Shown here piece by piece: positions 1 to 5,190 of a stretch of 6,086 nt of DNA. The notes below the pieces were generated by a model. It searched no databases and was not told where the DNA came from. It saw only the letters and a program-made list of their open reading frames with translations. The translations under genes and the position numbers were made by a program. Numbering within the stretch: the first letter of the stretch is position 1; the number at the start of each line of letters is the position of its first letter. The stretch lies in assembly GCA_026997055.1 (NCBI GenBank), contig JALWJU010000188.1, positions 1 to 6,086 of the forward strand, in the 5' to 3' direction. The stretch is from Paracoccaceae bacterium. Lineage in GTDB: Bacteria > Pseudomonadota > Alphaproteobacteria > Rhodobacterales > Rhodobacteraceae.

Positions 1-344
1 CCTGGAGCCAGCTCTGGGGCCGCCACCCGGTGGCCCCGGCGCTCTCGGCCTCCAAGACCTGGGAGGGCTTTGCCGGCGCGGTGGCCTCGGGCGCGGCTCT
101 GGGCGCGGGGCTCTGGTGGCTCACGCCCTTTCCGCCCGCCACAGCGGCACTGCTCGGCGCCGTCATCACCGCCACCGGCCTGTTCGGCGCGCTGGTGATG
201 AGCGCCATCAAGCGCGACAAGGGCGTGCGCGACTGGGGCCAGCTGGTGGCGGGCCAGGGCGGCTTCATCGACCGGCTCGATGGCGTCGTCTTCGCCGCGC
301 CGGTGTTCTTCCACCTGGTGCGGTTTTTCTGGGCGAGTATTTGA
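1..344 (+). CDS. cdsA: Phosphatidate cytidylyltransferase, C-terminal part (5' end outside window)
   Basis: CdsA enzymes join CTP and phosphatidic acid to give CDP-diacylglycerol, the precursor of the cell's phospholipids, in the inner membrane. The frame is open from base 3 and ends at TGA 342-344, so about 114 C-terminal residues of a protein normally near 270-300 are visible. A segment containing SASKTWEG (codons from about 45) is typical of the family. The signature follows at about bases 201-281: SAIKRD, a DWG, then GQGGFIDRLD. This matches the family pattern S-x-x-KR-x4-KD...GHGG-x-x-DR-x-D, except that Q replaces the usual H of GHGG and R replaces the K before D. Hydrophobic stretches on both sides fit the last membrane helices. 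I recall a YnbB-like subgroup with the GQGG form, so the change is probably a clade feature rather than damage. The next gene starts 7 bases after the stop. Confidence 0.88.
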   Translation, partial: WSQLWGRHPVAPALSASKTWEGFAGAVASGAALGAGLWWLTPFPPATAALLGAVITATGLFGALVMSAIKRDKGVRDWGQLVAGQGGFIDRLDGVVFAAPVFFHLVRFFWASI

Positions 345-351
345 GCGGTCG

Positions 352-1215
352 ATGGCGAAAAGAAAGGAACGTTCGAAGAAACACCATTTTGTTCCGCAGT
401 GTTTGCAACAATGGTTCTGCAACGCGGCGGGAGAAATCTGGTATGCTGAAAAATCGCCAAACGGCTTTGTCATTCCGAAAAACAATCCCAGGACACCCAA
501 TGGATGCTTTTGGGAGCGGAATCTGAATACAATCATTACAGCAGACGGGCTTTCAGATGCTCTGGAAAAGACAACGTGGGAGGATATTGATCAGGGTTTA
601 GCCAAATTTCTCAACCAGGCGCACAGGATTCTTGATAATAAAAAATCTCCAGATATTACGAACGAAAGCTTGCAGATATTGAGGTATCTGGTGGCAATGT
701 TGATGACACGCAGCCCAGAGATCGCGCCATCTTTGGAAAGCCTGGAAAATAAATTTTCTTCTGGTCTGATAACGCTTGCGAAGCAGGCAGGCCGTTTGAC
801 CGCTGACTTACAGGCCAAAGCCGAGAATCAAACTTACTTGAGACAATCTGCTCGCCATATCCGTGCCACTGCCCTCGCACTTGTTCCCGAAATGACCTTG
901 CAAGAAATGCAAAACTTCTTTCCTTCTTGGGGTTTCACAGTAGGAAAAAGCTCATTCATACTTGGAAGCAAGATGGTATATCGGACCGGAAACGGTGGCC
1001 CGAATGGTGTGCTCAACCCTAATTGCGAAATCTGGTTTCCGGTTTCGCCAAAAAGGGTTCTGATACTGACTCGGGACAGGGCCGCACAAGGAAGGGTCCA
1101 CTATCTGGGCAGGGACAAGGTGCGTCACTGGAACCAATATATCGTGCGTTCCAGCGGAAGGGCCATCGCCTCTCATTCTCAAGAATTGCTCAAATCCCTC
1201 CTGAACCCGCGCTAG
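352..1215 (+). CDS. DUF4238-family protein, function unknown
   Basis: A 287-residue soluble protein that I assign to the DUF4238 family from its N-terminus: a short basic stretch followed by KKHHFVPQ (residues 9-16), the hallmark of the family, which often reads like K-x-H-(H/Y)-VPQ-x-(Y/L)L. The middle (about 65-190) looks mainly helical. A C-terminal block around residues 192-240 (WGFTVGKSSFILG, then IWFPVSPKRVLIL) matches the usual second half, where members tend to have an F-I-x-(S/G)-D-N-P-V segment and then a P-(L/V)-(S/T)-P segment. Here the DNPV-like part reads GSKMV. No signal peptide or membrane helix is seen. ATG 352 is chosen because it gives the standard N-terminus; the ribosome site (GAGCGG at 343-348) is poor, and longer in-frame starts would overlap cdsA. 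The gene is far more AT-rich than its neighbours (about 40-48% GC in sampled lines, against about 58-73%) and uses codons such as AAA, ATA and TTA, suggesting transfer. Biochemical function is not known to me. Confidence 0.8.
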   Translation: MAKRKERSKKHHFVPQCLQQWFCNAAGEIWYAEKSPNGFVIPKNNPRTPNGCFWERNLNTIITADGLSDALEKTTWEDIDQGLAKFLNQAHRILDNKKSPDITNESLQILRYLVAMLMTRSPEIAPSLESLENKFSSGLITLAKQAGRLTADLQAKAENQTYLRQSARHIRATALALVPEMTLQEMQNFFPSWGFTVGKSSFILGSKMVYRTGNGGPNGVLNPNCEIWFPVSPKRVLILTRDRAAQGRVHYLGRDKVRHWNQYIVRSSGRAIASHSQELLKSLLNPR

Positions 1216-1226
1216 AATATTCATTT

Positions 1227-1255
1227 GCAGCGCCCACCCTCATGTCGGGCGCTGC
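1227..1255. terminator. Hairpin between convergent DUF4238 and asd genes
   Basis: Perfect 9-base arms, GCAGCGCCC (1227-1235) and GGGCGCTGC (1247-1255), enclose an 11-base loop. It lies 11 bases after the DUF4238 stop and 12 bases after the asd stop on the other strand, the expected position for a shared terminator. Neither strand has a clean T-run after the stem (the asd strand continues AAATGAATATT), so intrinsic termination may be weak or may rely on Rho. Confidence 0.6.
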
Positions 1256-1267
1256 CCTTGGGATGAA

Positions 1268-2290
1268 TTACCCCTTCTGCAACACTTCCCGCCCCAGAAG
1301 CTCCGCAATTTGCACCGCGTTGAGCGCCGCGCCCTTGCGCAGGTTGTCGGAGACGCACCAGAGGTTGAGGCCGTTTTCCACGGTCACGTCCTGGCGGATG
1401 CGGCTGACGAAGGTGGCGAAGTCGCCCGCCGCCTCGACCGGGGTGACGTAGCCGCCGTCCTCGCGCTTGTCCACCACCAGGAGGCCCGGCGATGTGCGCA
1501 GGATCTCGCGGGCTTCGTCTTCGTCGAGGAAGTCTTCGAACTCGATGTTGATCGCCTCGCTGTGGCCGACGAAGACCGGCACCCGTACGCAGGTCGCCGT
1601 GACCCTGATCGCCGGGTCCATGATCTTCTTGGTCTCGACCACCATCTTCCACTCTTCGCGGGTGTCGCCGCTGTCGAGGAACTTGTCGATATGCGGGATC
1701 ACGTTGAAGGCGATCTGCTTGGTGAATTTCTCCGGCGCCACTTCCTGGCCCGGCACATACATGCCCTTGGTCTGGTCCCAGAGCTCGTCCATCGCCTCCT
1801 TGCCCGCGCCGCTGACCGCCTGGTAGGTCGCCACCACCACGCGCTTGATCCGCGCGCGGTCGTGCAAGGGCTTCAGCGCCACCACCATCTGCGCGGTGGA
1901 GCAGTTCGGATTGGCGATGATCATGCGGTTGCGGTAGTCGTGGATCGCCTGCGGATTCACTTCGGGCACGATCAGCGGGATGTCGGGCTCGTAGCGGTAG
2001 AGCGACGAATTGTCGATCACCACGCAGCCCGCCTCGGCCGCGCGCGGGGCGTATCTGGCGGTCGCCTCCGAGCCGATGGCAAACAGGGCGATATCCCAGC
2101 CCTCGAAGTCGAACGTATCGAGGTCCTGGCATTTCAGGGTCTTGTCGCCATAGCTTACCTCGGTGCCGAGCGAGCGGCGCGAGGCGAGTGCCGCCACCTC
2201 GTCGGCCGGAAACTTGCGCTCGGCCAGAATGTTCAGCATTTCGCGGCCCACATTCCCGGTGGCGCCGACCACAACGACCCGATAGCCCAT
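1268..2290 (-). CDS. asd: Aspartate-semialdehyde dehydrogenase
   Basis: Cytoplasmic enzyme that reduces 4-phospho-L-aspartate to L-aspartate 4-semialdehyde with NADPH, the branch point to lysine/diaminopimelate, threonine, methionine and isoleucine. The 340-residue product is full length for the family. The N-terminal NADP-binding motif GATGNVG is at residues 9-15. The catalytic cysteine is Cys130 in NPNCST, Gln157 lies in YQAVSG, and the substrate-binding Arg236 and acid/base His243 lie in RVPVFVGHSE. The C-terminus SDNLRKGAALNAVQIAELLG is strongly conserved. An upstream in-frame GTG at 2293 would add one residue, but AGGAGG at 2301-2296 is 5 bases from the ATG and only 2 from the GTG, so ATG is preferred. 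The hydroxylase gene on the same strand ends 100 bases upstream; a weak promoter candidate in that gap suggests asd can be transcribed alone. The sequence reads like Rhodobacteraceae homologues from memory. Confidence 0.97.
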   Translation of the reverse strand: MGYRVVVVGATGNVGREMLNILAERKFPADEVAALASRRSLGTEVSYGDKTLKCQDLDTFDFEGWDIALFAIGSEATARYAPRAAEAGCVVIDNSSLYRYEPDIPLIVPEVNPQAIHDYRNRMIIANPNCSTAQMVVALKPLHDRARIKRVVVATYQAVSGAGKEAMDELWDQTKGMYVPGQEVAPEKFTKQIAFNVIPHIDKFLDSGDTREEWKMVVETKKIMDPAIRVTATCVRVPVFVGHSEAINIEFEDFLDEDEAREILRTSPGLLVVDKREDGGYVTPVEAAGDFATFVSRIRQDVTVENGLNLWCVSDNLRKGAALNAVQIAELLGREVLQKG

Positions 2291-2295
2291 CACGG

Positions 2296-2301
2296 CCTCC
2301 T
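2296..2301 (-). promoter_or_regulatory. Shine-Dalgarno of asd (AGGAGG)
   Basis: A full AGGAGG on the - strand lies 5 bases before ATG 2290 and 2 bases before the in-frame GTG 2293. The spacing favours the ATG and so fixes the asd start. Confidence 0.8.
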
Positions 2302-2337
2302 GTCCAAATCATCCGGCGCCTCTTAGCGCAGGCGAGC

Positions 2338-2366
2338 GGGATAGGGAAGAGGGCGCATGGCCCCAA
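2338..2366 (-). promoter_or_regulatory. Candidate promoter for asd
   Basis: In the 100-base gap between the hydroxylase stop and asd, the - strand has TTGGGG (2366-2361), a 17-base spacer and TATCCC (2343-2338). Both boxes are only partial matches to the sigma-70 consensus, which is common in alphaproteobacteria. Position and spacing fit; sequence support is weak. No hairpin terminator for the upstream gene was found in this gap, so read-through into asd is also possible. Confidence 0.28.
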
Positions 2367-2390
2367 TCGCCCGCCTTTCAGCCCCAGCAC

Positions 2391-3266
2391 TCAGCCCCTT
2401 GCGCAACAGGCCCGGCTGAACGGATAGCCGAGCTGGGCAAAAAACCTGCCCGCGTCGGGATAATTCCGCGATGCGGCAAACAGGCCGACCGCCTCGGGCG
2501 CCGATCCGGCCTTCGGATTGTGATAGGTGCCCAGCAGCCGGTCCCAGATGACCAGCGCCCGGCCGAAATTCCGGTTACCCTCGGCTTCCCTCGTCGAATG
2601 GTGCCAGCGATGCAGGCTGTTGGTATTCACGAAGCCGTCCAGCCAGCCGAAATCGAAGGCGATATTGGAATGCTGCAACAGCAGCGCCGGCAGGGTGATG
2701 GCGAGCACCGCCACCACCGCCTCGGGATCGAAGCCCAGCATCAGCACCGGGACCAGCATGAGGAGGTGGTTGAGGATGTAGTTGAGCGGGTGGAAGCGGA
2801 AATTGTTCAGCGTATAGAGGCGCTCGGGGGCGTGGTGCATCGCATGCAGCGCCCAGAGCGGGGCGAAGGCGTGATGCGCCCGGTGCGAAAGATAGGCGCC
2901 CAGCTCCGTCAGCAGCAGCACCCCGAAGACCTGCACGAAGAGCGGCGCGTGCGAAACGGCATCCAGCCCGTCAAACGCGGGCAGCAGCCATAGCAGGGCC
3001 AGGGGGGTCAGCCATTTCAGCAGCGGCTCCAACACGCCCAGGATCACGATCGCCGCTCCCATGTCTCCCGGCAGGTCGCCCCGGCTTTCGTTCCAGGCAG
3101 GGCGAAACGGCGCCAGGCGCTCGAGCAGCACCGAAAGCAGGATCAGCACGACCCCGGCCCCGCTCAGCAGCGCCTCCTGATACGGACTGCCCCTGCTCAG
3201 CACGAACAGGGCGGTCATGGCAAGCGTGGTCCCGATCAGCAGGGCCTGCGACAGAAGGCGACTCAT
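2391..3266 (-). CDS. Sterol desaturase / fatty acid hydroxylase family membrane protein
   Basis: Integral-membrane di-iron oxygenase of the fatty acid hydroxylase superfamily, which hydroxylates or desaturates lipids such as fatty acids, sterols or carotenoids; the substrate cannot be read from sequence. In the 291-residue product the histidine boxes are H128-RA-HH132, H141-AM-HH145 and H219-RW-HH223, with further conserved histidines at 159 (RFHP) and 199 (LQHSN). NFG at 233-235 and WDRLLGT at 241-247 are the usual C-terminal block. Hydrophobic segments lie at about 8-24, 33-49, 70-97, 108-127 and 165-200, so the boxes would face the cytoplasm. ATG 3266 is chosen because AAGGAA (3278-3273) sits 6 bases upstream; the frame extends 14 codons further into the regulator gene without such a site. 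The start overlaps the regulator's TGA by 4 bases (ATGA), indicating an operon with coupled translation. The pairing suggests regulated lipid modification, which is inference. Confidence 0.9.
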   Translation of the reverse strand: MSRLLSQALLIGTTLAMTALFVLSRGSPYQEALLSGAGVVLILLSVLLERLAPFRPAWNESRGDLPGDMGAAIVILGVLEPLLKWLTPLALLWLLPAFDGLDAVSHAPLFVQVFGVLLLTELGAYLSHRAHHAFAPLWALHAMHHAPERLYTLNNFRFHPLNYILNHLLMLVPVLMLGFDPEAVVAVLAITLPALLLQHSNIAFDFGWLDGFVNTNSLHRWHHSTREAEGNRNFGRALVIWDRLLGTYHNPKAGSAPEAVGLFAASRNYPDAGRFFAQLGYPFSRACCARG

Positions 3267-3580
3267 GGGGATTTCCTTTCGCTCGGTTTCACATCGCCGG
3301 CACAGCATGTTTCCAGGAAGTCACTCAGCACCCGCTGCAGATGGGCCAGGTCCGGGGCGAACAGGGTGCGCCGCCCGGCCGCGCGCCGGGTCACGACCCG
3401 CCCCGCCTCCATCTCGCGCAGGTGATGCGCCAGGGTCGAGGCCGGGACACCCAGCTCCCGGCTCAGCACCCCGAAGGCCACCGGCCGGGGCTGGCAGGTC
3501 AACAGGTAGCCAAATATCCGCACCCGCAGCGGATGCGACAGGGCCGAAAAGCTGCTGGCGATGGTTTTCTCGTTCAGCAT
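3263..3580 (-). CDS. ArsR-family winged-helix transcriptional regulator
   Basis: A 105-residue DNA-binding repressor-type protein. Residues 8-28 (ASSFSALSHPLRVRIFGYLLT) are the typical first helices of the family; about 37-57 form the helix-turn-helix, with recognition helix PASTLAHHLREME (46-58), and 62-77 form the wing. The end of the last helix carries Cys92-Cys93 in FLETCCAGD, recalling the CC near the C-terminus of arsenite-sensing alphaproteobacterial ArsR proteins (often ...DCCGGRPE-x-C); the usual third cysteine is absent, and Cys29 is the only other one. Metalloid sensing is therefore possible but unproven, and no arsenic gene is adjacent. ATG 3580 is the only sensible start: an in-frame TAG lies four codons upstream. 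No Shine-Dalgarno is visible, so translation may be leaderless. The gene leads an operon with the hydroxylase, which it probably controls together with itself. Confidence 0.9.
   Translation of the reverse strand: MLNEKTIASSFSALSHPLRVRIFGYLLTCQPRPVAFGVLSRELGVPASTLAHHLREMEAGRVVTRRAAGRRTLFAPDLAHLQRVLSDFLETCCAGDVKPSERKSP
3273..3278 (-). promoter_or_regulatory. Shine-Dalgarno of the hydroxylase gene (AAGGAA)
   Basis: AAGGAA on the - strand, 6 bases before ATG 3266 and inside the last codons of the regulator gene. It decides the hydroxylase start and, with the ATGA overlap, supports translational coupling. Confidence 0.6.
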
Positions 3581-3585
3581 ACCAA

Positions 3586-3605
3586 TAAACTAGTTACCTA
3601 GTTTA
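3586..3605. promoter_or_regulatory. Palindromic operator, probable ArsR-family binding site
   Basis: Perfect 8-base arms TAAACTAG (3586-3593) and CTAGTTTA (3598-3605) flank TTAC. CTAGTT also occurs twice as a direct repeat (3590-3595 and 3598-3603), an 8-base step. The site begins 6 bases upstream of the regulator's ATG and is an AT-rich patch in GC-rich DNA, the usual form and place of an autoregulatory ArsR-family operator. Binding by this particular protein is inferred from position. Confidence 0.65.
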
Positions 3606-3614
3606 ATTATGCAA
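3587..3614 (-). promoter_or_regulatory. Candidate promoter of the arsR-hydroxylase operon, possibly leaderless
   Basis: On the - strand TTGCAT (3614-3609) is followed after 16 bases by TAGTTT (3592-3587); shifts of one or two bases give AGTTTA or GTTTAT. Transcription would then begin at or next to the A of ATG 3580, which fits the lack of a Shine-Dalgarno. The palindrome would lie across the spacer and -10 box, where a bound repressor would block RNA polymerase. The boxes are weak matches, so this is a model. Confidence 0.35.
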
Positions 3615-3644
3615 GCAGAAAATCATGTTCCGGCCAGAATGGCG

Positions 3645-3673
3645 TTGACACCGCACCCGCAGGCTGAAATAGA
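3645..3673 (+). promoter_or_regulatory. Candidate promoter of the helicase gene
   Basis: A perfect TTGACA (3645-3650) is followed after 17 bases by AATAGA (3668-3673), which matches the -10 consensus at only three positions. If used, transcription would start near 3680 and leave a leader of about 215 bases before ATG 3896, long enough for control at the RNA level. Confidence 0.4.
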
Positions 3674-3883
3674 GCCCTCACCCCGCCCGCTGCCGCGTGA
3701 GCAGCAGGCCACAGCCAGGGCGGGCAAGGTGCGAACCGGACAGAGCGACTGCGCGGCGCACCGGCCAGATTTCTCCCAGATCACGCGGGGCGGACAGGGG
3801 CCGGACGGCGGCAGGGCAGGTGCCCCGCAGCGAGGCAGGCCCGAACCCGTAGCGGCACACCCGCCGCAGGCGCCAGACGCGCC

Positions 3884-3889
3884 GGAAAG
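3884..3889 (+). promoter_or_regulatory. Shine-Dalgarno of the helicase gene (GGAAAG)
   Basis: GGAAAG lies 6 bases before ATG 3896 and only 1 base before another ATG at 3891, whose frame stops after two codons. The spacing supports ATG 3896 as the helicase start. Confidence 0.55.
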
Positions 3890-3895
3890 AATGAC

Positions 3896-5107
3896 ATGAC
3901 CACCTTCCAAAGCCTCGGGCTCGACCCGAAACTGCTGCGCGCCATCGAAAGCGCGGGCTATACCACCCCCACCCCGATCCAGCTCCAGGCGATCCCGCCG
4001 GTACTCGCCGGACGCGACGTGATGGGCCTGGCCCAGACCGGCACCGGCAAGACCGCCGCCTTCGGCCTGCCGCTGATCCACCGGCTGCTGGCCCATCCCG
4101 GCCGCCCGGCGCCGAAAACGGTCAAGGCGCTGGTGCTGGCGCCGACCCGCGAACTGGTGAGCCAGATCGCGGACAATCTCGAGACCTATGTCAAGGGCAC
4201 CCGCATGACGGTGACGACCGTTGTCGGCGGCGCCTCGATCGACCGGCAGACCCGGACCCTGGCCCACGGCACCGATATCCTCGTCGCCACGCCGGGCCGG
4301 CTGATCGACCTGATGGACCGGCGCGCCCTGCGGCTCGACTCCGCCCGCTTCCTGGTGCTGGACGAAGCCGACCAGATGCTCGACATGGGCTTCATCCATG
4401 CCCTTCGCCGCATCGCCCCCGCACTGGGAACCCCGCGCCAGACCATGCTGTTTTCGGCCACCATGCCCAGACAGATGACCGAAATCGCCGCCGCCTATCT
4501 GGATGATCCCGTGCGCATCGAGGCCGCCCGCGTCGGCAAGCCCGCCGACAGGATCACCCAGGGCGTCCACTGGGCCGAGAGCCGCGCCGACAAGATCCGC
4601 CTGCTAAAGCAGCACCTGCGCGCCGCCCCCGAGGGCCTCGCGCTGGTCTTCGGGCGCACCAAACACGGCTCGGAAAAGCTGATGAAAGACCTCGCGCGCG
4701 ACGGCTTCAGCGCGGTCTCCATCCACGGCAACAAGAGCCAGGGCCAGCGCGAACGCGCGCTCAGGGCCTTTCGCGCGGGCGAAGCGCGCATCCTCGTTGC
4801 CACCGACGTGGCCGCGCGCGGAATCGACATCCCCGGCGTCAGCCATGTCTATAATTTCGACCTGCCGGAAGTGGCCGAAAACTACGTCCACCGGATCGGC
4901 CGCACCGCGCGCGCCGGCGCCGATGGCGATGCGGTGGCTTTCGTCTCCGGCAGCGAAATCGCCCTGCTGAGGCAGATCGAAAAGCTGATGAAAATCACCA
5001 TCCCCGTGATCGGCGGCACGCGCCCCGAAGAGGAGAAGCCCGCCTCGCGCAGTGCGCGCTATTCCCGCCGCCGCCAGCGCCGCCCCCGCCGCCAGGCGGC
5101 CACCTGA
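3896..5107 (+). CDS. DEAD-box ATP-dependent RNA helicase, RhlE-like
   Basis: Cytoplasmic RNA helicase that uses ATP to unwind short RNA duplexes, with family roles in ribosome assembly, mRNA turnover and cold adaptation. All core motifs are present in order in the 403 residues: Q motif with Phe4 and Gln29 (TPTPIQ), motif I AQTGTGKT (46-53), Ia PTREL (83-87), GG at 111-112, Ib TPGR (132-135), II DEAD (156-159), III SAT (187-189), IV LVFGRTK (250-256), V ATDVAARGID (302-311) and VI HRIGRTAR (332-339). The core is followed by a short, very basic tail (residues 383-403, RRRQRRPRRQ), a probable RNA-binding extension, far shorter than the C-terminal domains of DbpA or CsdA. Length, tail and the RFLVLDEADQMLDMGF segment favour the RhlE group, though the subfamily is not certain. 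A GGAAAG site supports the start. The gene has its own promoter candidate and converges on a transporter gene 83 bases downstream. Confidence 0.95.
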   Translation: MTTFQSLGLDPKLLRAIESAGYTTPTPIQLQAIPPVLAGRDVMGLAQTGTGKTAAFGLPLIHRLLAHPGRPAPKTVKALVLAPTRELVSQIADNLETYVKGTRMTVTTVVGGASIDRQTRTLAHGTDILVATPGRLIDLMDRRALRLDSARFLVLDEADQMLDMGFIHALRRIAPALGTPRQTMLFSATMPRQMTEIAAAYLDDPVRIEAARVGKPADRITQGVHWAESRADKIRLLKQHLRAAPEGLALVFGRTKHGSEKLMKDLARDGFSAVSIHGNKSQGQRERALRAFRAGEARILVATDVAARGIDIPGVSHVYNFDLPEVAENYVHRIGRTARAGADGDAVAFVSGSEIALLRQIEKLMKITIPVIGGTRPEEEKPASRSARYSRRRQRRPRRQAAT

Positions 5108-5134
5108 CCTTTCATCTTTCCGATAAATACTCCC

Positions 5135-5176
5135 GCCGGAGGCACGATTTTTCGCAGAAAAATCGCCCCCTCCGGC
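5135..5176. terminator. Long two-part hairpin between convergent genes, possible repeat element
   Basis: The outer stem is GCCGGAGG (5135-5142) with CCTCCGGC (5169-5176), perfect over 8 bases. The inner stem is CGATTTTTC (5145-5153) with GAAAAATCG (5157-5165), perfect over 9 bases around a GCA loop. A small internal loop (CA opposite CCC) separates them. It sits in the 83-base gap between the helicase and transporter genes, so it can serve both as a terminator, although no T-run follows on either strand. With the preceding ATAAATACTCCCGCCGGAGG (from 5123), it resembles an element I recall after many Rhodobacteraceae genes, so it may be a dispersed repeat. Confidence 0.6.
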
Positions 5177-5190
5177 CGCACGCCCTCTCG

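Larger units (their letters stand above)
3606..3895. other. Non-coding gap upstream of the helicase gene
   Basis: About 290 bases between the divergent regulator and helicase genes. I see no convincing gene. A frame open from ATG 3609 to TGA 3899 would give 96 residues rich in Pro, Arg, Gln and Ala with no recognisable domain, and its third codon positions look less GC-rich than those of true genes nearby. The stretch holds a TTGACA-type promoter candidate at 3645-3673 and a possible weak stem, GGTGCG (3728-3733) with CGCACC (3757-3762), in what would be the helicase leader. A two-codon frame, ATG-ACA-TGA (3891-3899), overlaps the helicase start codon. Confidence 0.5.

Noticed and set aside
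280..351. A 24-codon N-terminal extension of the DUF4238 frame starting at 280
   Set aside because: It overlaps the conserved end of cdsA in another frame, is Ser/Arg-rich, and DUF4238 proteins normally begin just before the basic/HHFVPQ segment, as with ATG 352.
2291..2293. GTG as the asd start
   Set aside because: It lies only 2 bases from AGGAGG, whereas ATG 2290 has a workable 5-base spacing and matches the usual MGYRVVVVGATG start.
1221..2390. Long frames on both strands overlapping asd (389 codons on -, 338 codons on + from 1310)
   Set aside because: asd itself is full length with every catalytic motif; the alternative products are Arg/Gly- or His/Val-rich and resemble no family.
3263..3580. 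Reading the ArsR gene as part of an arsenic-resistance operon
   Set aside because: No arsenate reductase, arsenite pump or related gene is visible in the window, and the cysteine pattern is incomplete.
3609..3899. 96-residue frame upstream of the helicase, ending in an ATGA overlap with its start
   Set aside because: Composition is Pro/Arg/Gln-rich without any domain, third-position GC is lower than in true neighbours, no ribosome site precedes ATG 3609, and the best promoter candidate starts downstream of that ATG. Long chance frames are common in GC-rich DNA.
3623..4570. Long - strand frame (315 codons) across the helicase 5' half and its leader
   Set aside because: It is antisense to a complete DEAD-box gene with all motifs; the product is a low-complexity Gly/Ala/Arg/Gln protein, as expected for an opposite-strand shadow.
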